Shown here in pieces: positions 1 to 9,219 of a stretch of DNA of 64,000 bases. The position numbers and the translations under genes were made by a program. Below the pieces are notes generated by a model. That model had not been told where the DNA came from and searched no databases. It worked only from the letters and a program-made list of their open reading frames with translations. Within the stretch, counting starts at the first letter, position 1. Each line of letters begins with the position of its first letter. This stretch comes from Pectinatus brassicae (GTDB taxonomy: Bacteria; Bacillota; Negativicutes; Selenomonadales; Selenomonadaceae). The stretch is from assembly GCF_014201835.1 (NCBI RefSeq), contig NZ_JACHFH010000001.1, positions 1-64,000 on the forward strand. Reading direction: 5' to 3'.

Positions 1-60
1 GCACATCCGGTTGTTTAACATTAAAACAATGATGTATTGTTCAGTTTTCAAGGTGCCTGC
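1..60 (-). other. rRNA operon leader or spacer sequence running out of the window
   Basis: Read on the minus strand this stretch contains CACCTTGAAAACTGAACA, a sequence type common in the leader or 16S-23S spacer of Bacillota rRNA operons. It lies directly downstream of three consensus promoters pointing the same way. No rRNA body is inside the window, so an rRNA operon beyond base 1 is inference. Confidence 0.55.
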
Positions 61-79
61 CTCAACAGTCAGCTTTTAT

Positions 80-108
80 ATTATATCTAAACTGTCTGGC
101 TCTGTCAA
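80..108 (-). promoter_or_regulatory. Promoter P3 of the leftward stable-RNA cluster
   Basis: A perfect TTGACA box (103-108) and perfect TATAAT box (80-85) are separated by exactly 17 bases on the minus strand. It is the promoter closest to the predicted rRNA operon. Confidence 0.85.
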
Positions 109-172
109 GAACTTTTTTCTTTCGATCTCTCGATGATTTCAAGTCCCTGCCGCTCTCTCAAGCGCAGAAATA

Positions 173-201
173 ATTATATCTTATCTTCTGCTTTGTGTCA
201 A
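173..201 (-). promoter_or_regulatory. Promoter P2 of the leftward stable-RNA cluster
   Basis: Perfect TTGACA (196-201), 17-base spacer and perfect TATAAT (173-178). The block around the -10 box is repeated almost unchanged at the next promoter upstream, which points to duplication. Confidence 0.85.
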
Positions 202-263
202 GAACTTTTTAACTTGATGTTTAATCAGGTTTTGTGCTTGTCACTTCCTTAAGCGCAGAAATA

Positions 264-292
264 ATTATATCTAAATAATATAGTAATGTCAA
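264..292 (-). promoter_or_regulatory. Promoter P1 of the leftward stable-RNA cluster
   Basis: Perfect TTGACA (287-292), 17-base spacer and perfect TATAAT (264-269). Three full-consensus promoters about 92 bases apart are typical of rRNA operons and very rare for protein genes. Confidence 0.85.
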
Positions 293-328
293 GTGTTTTA
301 TAATTGCGTATTCTTCTAATAATATACT

Positions 329-377
329 AATAACCATTAGGAAAATTAATTATTCTGTTGTTTTCCTAATGGTTATT
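329..377. terminator. Perfect 17-bp inverted repeat after aroF
   Basis: The arms 329-345 and 361-377 are exact reverse complements (core AACCATTAGGAAAA) around a 15-base loop. It sits between the end of aroF and the stable-RNA promoters. There is no clean U-tract on the minus strand, so it is a structural candidate for the aroF terminator or an insulator. Confidence 0.55.
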
Positions 378-396
378 TAACTTTAGCTTTTTTTCA

Positions 397-1428
397 TCAT
401 AAGTTAGTTATTGATAAATTTTCATCGAGCATGAACTTTCTTATTTTAAAAATACCACTCATCACTTCATTATAATTTTCCGGGGTAAGTGATTGCTGTC
501 CATCAGATAATGCCTTGGCAGGATTTGGATGCACTTCCATCATTAAACCATCAGCACCGGCAGCCACAGCAGCAAACGCCATTGGTCTTACCATTCTCCA
601 TTTACCGGTTCCGTGACTAGGATCTACAATTATTGGCAAATGGCTAAGATGTTTTACCGCAGCAACTGCACTCATATCAAGTGTATTTCTTGTATAGGTT
701 TCATAGGTACGGATACCGCGTTCACATAGTACAACATTCGTATTACCTTCGCTCATAATATATTCAGCAGCATTAAGCCATTCTTCCAGGGTAGCCGCCA
801 AGCCGCGTTTTAATAATACCGGTTTATCTGATTGTCCTACTTCTTTTAGTAAACGGAAATTCTGCATATTTCTAGCTCCGACCTGCAGCATATCAGCGTA
901 TTTGCTTACTGTTTCTACTGCTTCAACTTCGGTTACTTCAGTTACTACCTTCAGCCCTGTCTGATTTCTAGCTTCTGCCAAATATTTAAGGCCTTCATCT
1001 TTTAATCCCTGAAAGGCATAAGGTGATGTACGTGGTTTATACGCACCACCCCGCAGAAATTGTGCTCCGCCCGCTTTAACTATTTTAGCCGATTCCAATA
1101 ATTGTTCTAATGATTCTACGGCACACGGGCCAGCCATAACAACCAAGTTTCCATCACCAATTTTAACACCATCAACATCTACAACACTTGATTGTGGATG
1201 AAATTCTCTGCTGGCTAATTTATAGCTTTTAGAAATTGCTACAGTATGGTCTACACCTGGTAAGGCTTCTAATGCTAATGGATCAATATTTCTTTTATCG
1301 CCTATCATGCCAACTATCTTTTGCTCAGTCCCTTCCATAATCTGTGCCGTAAGTCCTACATTTTCTATAGCCTTTACCACATTTTCAATTTCTACATTAT
1401 TAGCATCAGGATTCATTATTACTATCAT
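397..1428 (-). CDS. aroF: 3-deoxy-7-phosphoheptulonate (DAHP) synthase, type I beta with N-terminal ACT-like domain
   Basis: This cytoplasmic enzyme condenses phosphoenolpyruvate and erythrose 4-phosphate, the first step of the shikimate pathway. The 343-residue protein has an N-terminal ferredoxin-like regulatory domain (about 1-70), then the TIM-barrel with [11 protein letters not shown] near residue 100 and [16 protein letters not shown] at 126-141, both signatures of the single-domain bacterial DAHP synthases. The N-terminal domain is the feedback site in Thermotoga-type enzymes; which amino acid acts here is not visible. It follows pheA by 22 bases and so shares the phenylalanine T-box leader. 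Family assignment is secure. Confidence 0.93.
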   Translation of the reverse strand: MIVIMNPDANNVEIENVVKAIENVGLTAQIMEGTEQKIVGMIGDKRNIDPLALEALPGVDHTVAISKSYKLASREFHPQSSVVDVDGVKIGDGNLVVMAGPCAVESLEQLLESAKIVKAGGAQFLRGGAYKPRTSPYAFQGLKDEGLKYLAEARNQTGLKVVTEVTEVEAVETVSKYADMLQVGARNMQNFRLLKEVGQSDKPVLLKRGLAATLEEWLNAAEYIMSEGNTNVVLCERGIRTYETYTRNTLDMSAVAAVKHLSHLPIIVDPSHGTGKWRMVRPMAFAAVAAGADGLMMEVHPNPAKALSDGQQSLTPENYNEVMSGIFKIRKFMLDENLSITNL

Positions 1429-1450
1429 TATTTACTTCCTCCAAATATAT

Positions 1451-2287
1451 TTATTTTATTATTGGGAAATATCCCATATTTTTTAACCATAAACATTTTT
1501 CCTGCACTATCTGCAGTGTCTTTCTTAATTGTTCTTCGGACACATTTGCTGTTTCTATCTCAATAAAAAACACATAATTTCCTAAGCCCGTCCTAGCGGG
1601 ACGTGATTCTATTCTTGTCATATTTATATCGCTATTGGCAAAATCATTTAGCACTCCACATAAACTGCCCGCTTTAGAACCATCGATCTGACAAATCAGT
1701 AAGGTTTTAACAGGTTTTTCCTTGTGCAGGATTTCCTGTTTTTTACCTAATAGAATAAACCTTGTAACATTATCACTAATGTCCTGAATTTCAGCATCAG
1801 CTGTTTGCAGATTATATATTTGTCCTGAACGTTTCGACGCAATAGCTGCAGCATCAGGCAATCCATCTGCTACCATTTTGGCTGCATGGGCTGTGCTGAC
1901 CACTTCAATTATTTCAGCCTGTGAATAATTTTTTTGAATATATTTACGGCATTGGGCCAGCGCCTGTGGATGCGAAATTATTTTTTTAATTGCTGTAGTG
2001 CCTTTTTTTAACAATAACTGATTATGCACTTGCCATATTAATTCCATATTTATTTTTAAATCAATATCATCCATTAATGTATCCAAAGTAATTCTGACTG
2101 AGCCTTCTATTGAATTTTCGATAGGTACAAAACAATAGTCAGCATCACCATTATGTACTGCATAAATCGCTTCATGTATTCCCCGGTACGGCTGCAGTGA
2201 CCAATCTTGTTTACAAAAATCATTTATATAAGCAGCAGCTTCTTCACTATGAGTACCATGTGGGCCAAGAAAAGCTAATATAGCCAT
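1451..2287 (-). CDS. pheA: Prephenate dehydratase
   Basis: Monofunctional 278-residue enzyme converting prephenate to phenylpyruvate in phenylalanine synthesis. The catalytic part shows GPHGTHSE near the N-terminus, ENSIEGSV at 57-64 and NVTRF at 173-177, the conserved TRF segment of the active site. The C-terminal ACT domain carries ESRP (227-230) and GLGNYVFF (234-241), the phenylalanine-binding motifs used for feedback inhibition. There is no chorismate mutase domain. It is first in the transcript after the T-box terminator, with a clear GGAGG-like ribosome site, and is followed by aroF. Confidence 0.95.
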   Translation of the reverse strand: MAILAFLGPHGTHSEEAAAYINDFCKQDWSLQPYRGIHEAIYAVHNGDADYCFVPIENSIEGSVRITLDTLMDDIDLKINMELIWQVHNQLLLKKGTTAIKKIISHPQALAQCRKYIQKNYSQAEIIEVVSTAHAAKMVADGLPDAAAIASKRSGQIYNLQTADAEIQDISDNVTRFILLGKKQEILHKEKPVKTLLICQIDGSKAGSLCGVLNDFANSDINMTRIESRPARTGLGNYVFFIEIETANVSEEQLRKTLQIVQEKCLWLKNMGYFPIIK

Positions 2288-2311
2288 AGTTCATCCCTCC
2301 TTTTATGCAAC

Positions 2312-2572
2312 AAAAAAACCTCACCCAATACAAAGGGCGAGGTCTGCTCACGTTACCACCTTATTTAATCGCATCAGCGATTATCTCATCGAAGTACGGG
2401 CCATTAGGCCGATACTCTCCCCTCTTTTAACGGTGGGGCTCCGGCTTCACCTACATAAAACGTTCAGTGAGCAACTCCCGGGTGAACTTGGGTAATTATA
2501 TATATATCCTGCTCGCAGCTACCAGGACTCTCTGTGATAAATATAACAACTTACTTTTCCCGTTCTTCGTTT
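2312..2572 (-). promoter_or_regulatory. T-box riboswitch, phenylalanine specifier (UUC)
   Basis: The minus-strand leader of pheA has the T-box layout. The AG-bulge and apical loop sequence (AGAGAGTCC, GGTAGCTGCGAGC) lies near 2510-2535. A specifier region with TTC followed by A is at 2484-2486. The T-box element AAGGTGGTAACGTGAGC is at 2346-2362, and a strong GC stem with a T run at 2312-2343 is the terminator. Uncharged tRNA-Phe would favour the antiterminator and turn on pheA-aroF. The specifier was read from context, not from a folded model. Confidence 0.88.
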
Positions 2573-2600
2573 TTACACATATACAATTGAAAGTGATATT

Positions 2601-2629
2601 ATAATAACACATGTAGTTTTCCATTGCAA
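2601..2629 (-). promoter_or_regulatory. Promoter of the T-box-pheA-aroF operon
   Basis: TTGCAA (2624-2629) and TATTAT (2601-2606) are separated by 17 bases on the minus strand, just upstream of the T-box leader. Confidence 0.6.
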
Positions 2630-2703
2630 GTATATATTATATATTTTCTTTTTCAGCATAAAATACCCTGCTGTTGCTAATTATACTATTATTTAATTAT
2701 ATA

Positions 2704-2740
2704 AAAACAAAAAAGCTCACCTAATTAAAGGGGAGCTTTT
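2704..2740 (-). terminator. Terminator after tRNA-Leu
   Basis: AAAAGCTC pairs with GAGCTTTT across a short loop and is followed on the minus strand by a T run. Confidence 0.75.
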
Positions 2741-2749
2741 ATTTACAAA

Positions 2750-2836
2750 TGGTGCCGTTGGTGGGAGTCGAACCCACACACCCGTAAAGGCGGCAGATTT
2801 TGAGTCTGCTGCGTCTGCCAATTCCGCCACAACGGC
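2750..2836 (-). tRNA. tRNA-Leu (anticodon CAA)
   Basis: The 87-base cloverleaf reads on the minus strand with acceptor GCCGTTG pairing to CAACGGC, an anticodon loop CTCAAAA giving anticodon CAA (codon UUG), a long variable arm as expected for leucine, GGTTCGACTCC in the T arm, and an encoded 3' CCA (2750-2752). It has its own terminator and lies between xth and the pheA leader. Confidence 0.96.
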
Positions 2837-2899
2837 ATTAAATAATGCTTCAGAACATGTAATATTATATTATTAAAAGCTTATCTTGTCAATGCTTTT

Positions 2900-3655
2900 T
2901 TATATTTTTAATTCTAAGCCTACCGGGCAATGGTCACTGCCCAAAATATCACTATATATCTCCGCTTCGACAATATTATTTTTCAGCATTTCGGATACTA
3001 AAAAATAATCTATGCGCCAACCAGCATTTCTGTCACGTGCTTTACGCAAATACGACCACCAGCTGTACACGGACTCTTTATCTGGATATAAATAGCGAAA
3101 TGTATCCACAAACCCCTTTTCCAGCAAAGTACTAAATTTATTACGTTCTTCATCGGTAAAACCTGCATTTTTGTGATTAGTTTTAGGATTTTTTAAATCA
3201 ATTTCCTTATGTGCAACATTTAAATCACCGCAAATAACTACTGGTTTTTTCTCTTCAAGTTTTTTTAAATAGTCAGCAAACATATCTTCCCATTCCATGC
3301 GATAAGAAAGACGCGCTAATTCATTTTGCGAATTTGGTGTATATACCGTAACTAAATAAAACTGTGGCATTTCCAGTGTTATAACTCGGCCTTCTTTATC
3401 ATGTTCTTCTATTCCTACGCCATAAAAAACGTCTAGTGGTTCATGCTTTGAAAATATTGCCGTACCAGAATAGCCCTTTTTCTCGGCACTATTCCAGTAC
3501 TGACTATAGTCTGGTAAGTCCAATTTTAATTGGTCAGGCTGCATTTTCGTTTCCTGCAGGCAAAAAAAATCAGCATCAAGCTGAGCAAATGATTCCATAA
3601 AGCCTTTTTTAACACAGGCTCTTAATCCATTTACATTCCATGATATAAATTTCAT
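2900..3655 (-). CDS. xth: Exodeoxyribonuclease III (AP endonuclease)
   Basis: Metal-dependent enzyme of base-excision repair that cuts the backbone 5' to abasic sites and has 3'-5' exonuclease activity. The 251-residue length matches the family. Catalytic motifs are intact: LQETK (Glu35), YTPNS, GDLNVAH (143-149), the [10 protein letters not shown] segment, and the C-terminal GSDHCPV with the active-site Asp-His. It follows rsmA on the same strand with a short gap and may be cotranscribed with rnmV-rsmA. The group is close to Bacillus ExoA. Confidence 0.95.
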   Translation of the reverse strand: MKFISWNVNGLRACVKKGFMESFAQLDADFFCLQETKMQPDQLKLDLPDYSQYWNSAEKKGYSGTAIFSKHEPLDVFYGVGIEEHDKEGRVITLEMPQFYLVTVYTPNSQNELARLSYRMEWEDMFADYLKKLEEKKPVVICGDLNVAHKEIDLKNPKTNHKNAGFTDEERNKFSTLLEKGFVDTFRYLYPDKESVYSWWSYLRKARDRNAGWRIDYFLVSEMLKNNIVEAEIYSDILGSDHCPVGLELKI

Positions 3656-3688
3656 ATTATCACTTCTCCCTTATACCTTTAATAAAAA

Positions 3689-4543
3689 CTATTCATTTTT
3701 TTGTGCCAAAATATCAGCTAATATTTTAAATTCCTGTAATGATAAGGTTTCTCCACGTCGTTTGGCATCAATCTGGGCTTGTGCCAAAAGTTCACGTACT
3801 TCCTCCTTAGGCAGTCCTAACAATCCCAGAGAATTAGTTAAAGTTTTTCTCCGCTGTCCAAAAGCTGCTTTTACCACCTGAAAAAATATTTTATCATCAA
3901 TCGGTTTTACTGGTTTATCGTTATAAATATCGCAGACAATTACAGCCGAATCTACTTCCGGCGGTGGCATAAAGGAATTAGGCGGAACTGTAAAGGCAAT
4001 TTCCGGCCTACTATAGTACTGAACAGCTACGGACAAGGCTCCATATATTTTATTGCCGGGAGCAGCTGCCATTCTCTGTGCCACTTCCTTTTGCACCATT
4101 GTTACTAATTTTGTTATGGGCAAAGCCTCTTCTAATAGTGCCATTATGATTGGTGTTGTTATATAATACGGCAAATTAGCAACTACTTTAAACGGCCTAT
4201 TGCCTATTAATTCTTTTATATCTGTTTTTAATATATCGGCATTAATGATCTGCAGATTTTCATAGCCTTCCAAGGTGTGTTCCAATACTGGCAATAAATT
4301 TTTATCTATTTCTACTGCATAAACCTGTGCCCCTGTTTCTAATAGCCCTTGTGTCAGTGTTCCAATTCCCGGACCTATTTCAAGCACTACATCATCAGAT
4401 GTTATCTCGGCGGCCTCGACTATCCCGGTAATTATTTCTTCATCAATCAAAAAATTCTGCCCTAATTTTTTGTTCATATGAATGCCAAATCTTTTTAAGA
4501 TATACTGCGTTACTTCTTTTTTAGCAATTATTGGATGCTGCAT
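3689..4543 (-). CDS. rsmA: 16S rRNA (adenine1518/1519-N6)-dimethyltransferase
   Basis: SAM-dependent enzyme (KsgA) that dimethylates two adjacent adenines in helix 45 of 16S rRNA late in 30S assembly. The 284-residue protein has GQNFL at 28-32, the SAM-binding EIGPGIGTLT at 55-64, and the catalytic NLPYYIT at 123-129. It overlaps the end of rnmV by 16 bases, so translation is probably coupled. The neighbouring pair rnmV-rsmA (5S and 16S maturation) is conserved in Bacillota. Confidence 0.96.
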   Translation of the reverse strand: MQHPIIAKKEVTQYILKRFGIHMNKKLGQNFLIDEEIITGIVEAAEITSDDVVLEIGPGIGTLTQGLLETGAQVYAVEIDKNLLPVLEHTLEGYENLQIINADILKTDIKELIGNRPFKVVANLPYYITTPIIMALLEEALPITKLVTMVQKEVAQRMAAAPGNKIYGALSVAVQYYSRPEIAFTVPPNSFMPPPEVDSAVIVCDIYNDKPVKPIDDKIFFQVVKAAFGQRRKTLTNSLGLLGLPKEEVRELLAQAQIDAKRRGETLSLQEFKILADILAQKNE

Positions 4544-5091
4544 TCATGCACCTCCTTCTCATTAATTTTCTCTAGTGCCACTATAAATTCTTCTTTTGTT
4601 ACTCCATATGTATTTAAGCGCCTTAAAAATACTTTTGCATTAGCATACCCCACTCCTAATGCTGCTCCAACTTTTGCTCTTTTTGCTGCCGAATCCAATC
4701 CGCCGCTAAGTCCCTCACGAATCAGGTCCTGCGCTGTAAAAGTATTCTGCACCTGCCAATTGGGGGTACGCACTTTTTCTAAAGCTTTTAATATTGATTC
4801 TGGTGAAGCCTGTTCAATTCCGATATCATTATGGGCTGTTGCCTCAACCACTGGCACAAAAGCATGCTTGGCTTTAGGAAACCTTCGTGTAAGCCATGCC
4901 CTGATTCTTTCTCCGGCACTATCTGGATCGGTCATAATAATTATGCCGCGTTTTTTATAAGCATGCCCTATATTTTTTACTGTCTGCCGGCTTAAACCGA
5001 AACCACCTGTGATTATACAATCTGCTTCGAGGGCTTTATTTATGGCTACAACATCCATTTTCCCTTCTACTACCAAAACTTCTTTTATCAT
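4528..5091 (-). CDS. rnmV: Ribonuclease M5 (5S rRNA maturation)
   Basis: Toprim-domain nuclease that cuts both ends of the 5S rRNA precursor in low-GC Gram-positive relatives. The 187-residue protein has the Toprim glutamate motif VVEGKMDV at 7-14 and the acidic motif MTDPDSAG at 53-60. The C-terminal half is the RNase M5-specific domain. It overlaps rsmA downstream. Confidence 0.94.
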   Translation of the reverse strand: MIKEVLVVEGKMDVVAINKALEADCIITGGFGLSRQTVKNIGHAYKKRGIIIMTDPDSAGERIRAWLTRRFPKAKHAFVPVVEATAHNDIGIEQASPESILKALEKVRTPNWQVQNTFTAQDLIREGLSGGLDSAAKRAKVGAALGVGYANAKVFLRRLNTYGVTKEEFIVALEKINEKEVHECSIQ

Positions 5092-5223
5092 TATTCGCTC
5101 CTATTTATATAGCAATCCTACAATGAAAATATATTATTATTATATTTTCTCTTAATCACTATAAAAAATCAATATATTATTTACTATACATGCAAACCAT
5201 ACCATTTTTATCAGTGTTTCAGA

Positions 5224-5253
5224 TAAAAAAAAGCTGTGCCTTTACGGCACAGT
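5224..5253 (-). terminator. Terminator after the yabE-like gene
   Basis: CTGTGCC (5234-5240) pairs with GGCACAG (5246-5252) and is followed by eight Ts on the minus strand. Confidence 0.85.
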
Positions 5254-5256
5254 AAA

Positions 5257-6243
5257 CTATTTCAGTATATATATTCTGACATCACGACGTCCCCAGCCTA
5301 TTGCCTCTGAATAAGACTCCATACATAAATCAATGCGGCGACCGGAAAAACCACCGGTGTCAGCGGCTACTGCCTCACCATATCCTGGTATATATAATCT
5401 GGTTCCATAAGGAATAACATTAGGATCAACAGCCACAACGCCTCTTCCTGCTCTCATGCCTGTTGCTGTATATCCACTGCCGCTGCCATCACTTGGCAGA
5501 TATGCTGTAGCTTCTACATCCATAGCATATTCATACGGAGGAATATAACCAGAATCTGCCTGATATTCCTGATAAGTCCCCTTAGCTACCACTTCTGGTA
5601 CTGGCTGTGCCGTAACAGATTTTTGCAGTATTTCTTCGTCTACCTTGGTACCGCCTTTATAGTATTCTTTTACCATAAGACGCGCTGTTCCCTCCTGCCC
5701 TTGTTGCACAACTTTAGTTTTTCCTTTTTCCAAGGAATCATCTTCACGATAAACCGTTCCAAACGGTTCTTGCATATTACGGAAAGTAATCTTTGCAATT
5801 AGCGGTTCCAATTTTATGAGCATATTAGGTCGCAACTCAGCATGAACCCCAGGTTCAGTATCATAATCCAGTGGATTATACCCCAATTTTTTCACCAATG
5901 CTTTCACATCAGCAGCATTTGTTTCTATTACCTTGGTATTATTATCTACTTGCACTTTAACTGGCACATTACGATGAATAGTTATCGTTGTTCCCGTTGT
6001 TATATTTTGAGTCGATATAGTATATTTGTCACTTGCAGCAAACTTTACACCAGCCTGCTTTATTATGTTTTGCGGATTATCATCACTTGTACGTATGGTC
6101 TTTGTTTGTCCATCCGCAACGATATAGATAGTCTTATTGTTTCCAGAAAAACCGACTACAATTGACATTATAAAAACCAATGTCAAACACAATAATACCT
6201 TGGCAAATTTCGTATGTTGTAAGAATAATTCTTTAATAGTCAT
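5257..6243 (-). CDS. yabE: YabE-like cell-wall protein: DUF348 repeats, G5 domain and 3D domain
   Basis: Secreted or membrane-anchored wall-modifying protein of 328 residues. A hydrophobic segment (about 13-32) serves as signal or anchor. Two ubiquitin-like DUF348 repeats follow (about 37-90 and 93-145), then a G5 domain (about 148-222) and a C-terminal 3D domain with its conserved aspartates at D273, D295 (AADTGG) and D305 (RIDL). The 3D fold is a lytic-transglycosylase-like double-psi barrel. Its place between tatD and rnmV is the same as Bacillus yabE. A consensus promoter lies just upstream and a terminator just after, so it is probably a single-gene transcript. Target and exact activity are inferred. 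Confidence 0.88.
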   Translation of the reverse strand: MTIKELFLQHTKFAKVLLCLTLVFIMSIVVGFSGNNKTIYIVADGQTKTIRTSDDNPQNIIKQAGVKFAASDKYTISTQNITTGTTITIHRNVPVKVQVDNNTKVIETNAADVKALVKKLGYNPLDYDTEPGVHAELRPNMLIKLEPLIAKITFRNMQEPFGTVYREDDSLEKGKTKVVQQGQEGTARLMVKEYYKGGTKVDEEILQKSVTAQPVPEVVAKGTYQEYQADSGYIPPYEYAMDVEATAYLPSDGSGSGYTATGMRAGRGVVAVDPNVIPYGTRLYIPGYGEAVAADTGGFSGRRIDLCMESYSEAIGWGRRDVRIYILK

Positions 6244-6264
6244 TGCCTACCTCCTATTTTGGGG

Positions 6265-6294
6265 ATTATAACATGTTCTTTACACTTATGTCAA
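6265..6294 (-). promoter_or_regulatory. Promoter of the yabE-like gene
   Basis: TTGACA (6289-6294) and TATAAT (6265-6270) are both perfect, with an 18-base spacer, directly upstream of the ribosome site. Confidence 0.82.
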
Positions 6295-6407
6295 ATCGAT
6301 AGGATTTTCAGCATTTTTTCATACTTACCATATACATTTATGCTTTTTTGGCACTATATCGTTATTATTTGCCCACTCTACGAGCAATAAGGATAATATT
6401 GTTATAT

Positions 6408-7175
6408 TTATTCTTTCATAAATAATCTTTTAGCATTTTCTGTTGTTATTGCTGCCAATTCCGCATATGCCATATTCCGGAGCTGCGCTGCTTTTTCTGC
6501 TGTATGTTTTACATAGGCTGGTTCATTTCTTTTTCCTCTATTGGGCACTGGTGCCAAATAAGGACAATCAGTTTCCAGCAACAATCTTTCCAGCGGCATC
6601 ATCTGTACAACATCTGGCAATTTAGCAGCATTTTTAAAAGTAAGCGGTCCATCTATTCCAATATGCCAGCCAAGCTTGAATAATTCTTTAGCCATCTCCA
6701 CACTACCGGAATAACAATGAATTACCCCTTCTATTTTGCGCCCTTCATTTTTTAGGATCTGCATCAAATCACCATGTGCATCTCTGTCATGAATACTAAC
6801 CGGCAGATGCAGCTGACGGGCAATATCCAGCTGTCTGATAAATACCCGCTTTTGTATCTCCTTGTTATCAGTGCGGAAATGATAATCAAGTCCGATTTCG
6901 CCAATAGCTACTACTTTTTTGTTTTCATTAGCCAGTTCCGCTAATATATAATCATCTTTTGCTGTCATCTTATCAGCATCTTCTGGATGAATGCCAACGG
7001 CGGCATAAACCATATCATATGTTTTAGCCAGCTCAACTGATTTATACGAAGATGTTATATCTGCGCCCATATTGATTATCTTTTCAATACCTTCAGCAGT
7101 TGCCCGTTTAATAACATCGGCACGATCCTCATCATATTGAGCATCATCTAAATGTGCATGGGTATCAATGAGCAT
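6408..7175 (-). CDS. tatD: TatD family metal-dependent hydrolase (DNase)
   Basis: TIM-barrel hydrolase of 255 residues; relatives have 3'-5' exonuclease activity on DNA and RNA. Metal ligands are visible: THAHLD at the N-terminus (HxH), IGEIGLDYH in the middle, IHCYSG, and ETDCPYLAP near the C-terminus. Its ATG overlaps the metG stop as TAATG, so the two are translationally coupled, as in Bacillus metS-yabD. The physiological substrate is not evident. Confidence 0.94.
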   Translation of the reverse strand: MLIDTHAHLDDAQYDEDRADVIKRATAEGIEKIINMGADITSSYKSVELAKTYDMVYAAVGIHPEDADKMTAKDDYILAELANENKKVVAIGEIGLDYHFRTDNKEIQKRVFIRQLDIARQLHLPVSIHDRDAHGDLMQILKNEGRKIEGVIHCYSGSVEMAKELFKLGWHIGIDGPLTFKNAAKLPDVVQMMPLERLLLETDCPYLAPVPNRGKRNEPAYVKHTAEKAAQLRNMAYAELAAITTENAKRLFMKE

Positions 7176-9115
7176 TATTTCACCCGGCTTCCGGTCGGCA
7201 TATCGACTTCCACTACTTTCAATGCGTCATCTTTTGAAGCAGCGAGGAGCATACCATGTGACATTACACCGCGTAGTTTAACTGGTTTTAAATTAGCAAC
7301 TAATACAACATGCTTTCCTACAAGTTCTTCAGGCTGATAAAATTTTGCAATTCCTGACACTACTGTGCGCACTTCACCGTCAAGATCTACAGTGATTTTT
7401 AACAATTTTTCGGTCTTAGGAACAGGCTCGGCCGCCTTTATTTCTACAACCCGTAAATCAAGCTTAGAAAAATCATCAATCGTGATCATACCCGCACCAT
7501 CTTTATCATCTTGTGACACTTTAACATTTTTATTATTTTGTTTTTTTGTTTCAGGTATATTTTTTATCTCTTCTTGTTCTTTTTCTATCTCGATACGAGG
7601 GAAAAGCTGTTGCGGTTTATTGACATGAAGTCCTTGTGGCAAGCCCCCCCAGGCAGTTTCTGCAATATTTATTTCACTGATTTTTCCTGTCAAATTTAAC
7701 TGCTGCCAAATTTTTTCAGCTGTAGTCGGCATAAATGGGAAAATCAAAATGCTTATTATCCGCAGGCTTTCTACCAAATCATACAAAACTCTATTTAATT
7801 CATCTTTTTTCGTTTCATCTTTGCCTAATGCCCATGGCATTGTTTCGTCAACATACTTATTGGTACGGCTGATAAACATCCATACTAATTTTATAGTATC
7901 TGATAATTCCATGTTATCCATAAGTTTTTTATATTCATTTACAGTTTTTTCGGCTTCATCAATAAGATTCTGATCTACAGGACGCACTGCTGACAATTCA
8001 CCTAAAACACCATTATTAAATTTTCCAATCATATTAAGGGTTCTATGCAGCAAATTACCTAAGTCATTGGCTAAATCAGAATTTATACGGGATATAAGCG
8101 CATCGCGGGAGAAATTACCATCCTGTCCTAAATTTATCTCTCTTAATAGGAAATATCTTATGGCATCAGCACCAAATTCTTCAATAAGACCAACCGGATC
8201 AACAACATTTCCTTTAGATTTGCTCATCTTATCACCATCAACGATCAGCCAGCCATGACCATATACTTTTTGGGGCAATGGCAAATCAAGCGCCATCAAT
8301 ATAATTGGCCATATTATAGTATGAAAACGTACAATTTCCTTACCGACCAAATGCAAATCAGCCGGCCAGTATTTATTAAATCTTTCCTGGTCATCTAAAA
8401 AGCCGATTGGTGTTAAGTAATTGGACAGAGCATCAAACCACACATAAATAACATGCTTTTCATCAATTGGTACCGGTATTCCCCAGCTAAATGAAGTACG
8501 TGATATACAAAGATCTTCTAAACCTTGTTTAATAAAGTTTATCATTTCGTTACGGCGTGATACGGGCTGAATAAAATCAGGATTTTCTTCTATATATTTT
8601 AGTAAACGATCAGCATATTTAGATATTTTAAAGAAGTAGGCTTCTTCACTGACTTCTTTTACCGGACGTCCACAATCCGGACATTTTCCATCAACTAATT
8701 GGCGTTCCAACCAAAAAGATTCACAAGGTGTACAATAAAGCCCCTTATATTCGCCCTTATAAATATCACCTTTATCATAAATACGACGGAATATCTCCTG
8801 TACGACATCATTATGACGCTTTTGCGTTGTACGAATAAAATCATCATGTGATATATTTAAGCGCTTCCATAAATCTTGAAACCCTGCCACAATCTTATCA
8901 ACATATTCTATTGGTGTTATACCTGCTTCTTCGGCTTTTTGCTGTATTTTTTGCCCATGTTCATCAGAGCCTGTCAAAAAAAATACGTCAAAACCACTAA
9001 GACGTTTATAACGGGCAATAGCATCAGCAATAGTGGTACAATATGCATGTCCAATATGTAATTTGGCACTAGGATAATAAATAGGTGTTGTTATATAAAA
9101 TGATTTTTTTTCCAA
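7175..9115 (-). CDS. metG: Methionyl-tRNA synthetase
   Basis: Class I synthetase charging tRNA-Met, 646 residues. HIGH is at 20-23 and KMSKS at 296-300. One zinc knuckle is visible (C128, C131, C145, C148). The C-terminal 110 residues are the EMAP-II/Arc1p-like tRNA-binding domain (from about 540), separated from the anticodon-binding domain by a charged Lys/Gln/Asn-rich linker. It is followed by tatD with a one-base overlap. No T-box is seen in the short upstream gap. Confidence 0.96.
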   Translation of the reverse strand: MEKKSFYITTPIYYPSAKLHIGHAYCTTIADAIARYKRLSGFDVFFLTGSDEHGQKIQQKAEEAGITPIEYVDKIVAGFQDLWKRLNISHDDFIRTTQKRHNDVVQEIFRRIYDKGDIYKGEYKGLYCTPCESFWLERQLVDGKCPDCGRPVKEVSEEAYFFKISKYADRLLKYIEENPDFIQPVSRRNEMINFIKQGLEDLCISRTSFSWGIPVPIDEKHVIYVWFDALSNYLTPIGFLDDQERFNKYWPADLHLVGKEIVRFHTIIWPIILMALDLPLPQKVYGHGWLIVDGDKMSKSKGNVVDPVGLIEEFGADAIRYFLLREINLGQDGNFSRDALISRINSDLANDLGNLLHRTLNMIGKFNNGVLGELSAVRPVDQNLIDEAEKTVNEYKKLMDNMELSDTIKLVWMFISRTNKYVDETMPWALGKDETKKDELNRVLYDLVESLRIISILIFPFMPTTAEKIWQQLNLTGKISEINIAETAWGGLPQGLHVNKPQQLFPRIEIEKEQEEIKNIPETKKQNNKNVKVSQDDKDGAGMITIDDFSKLDLRVVEIKAAEPVPKTEKLLKITVDLDGEVRTVVSGIAKFYQPEELVGKHVVLVANLKPVKLRGVMSHGMLLAASKDDALKVVEVDMPTGSRVK

Positions 9116-9171
9116 AAGAAGACCTCCAAAATATTAATGAAATTAACTAAAATTAAATTATACTTTATCTG

Positions 9172-9210
9172 TAAAAAAAATGCTACTGTTGTCATAAATA
9201 GCAGCATTTT
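9172..9210 (-). terminator. Terminator after rsmI
   Basis: AAAATGCT pairs with AGCATTTT over a loop and is followed by a T run on the minus strand. It separates rsmI from metG. Confidence 0.8.
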
Positions 9211-9219
9211 CTCTAAATA

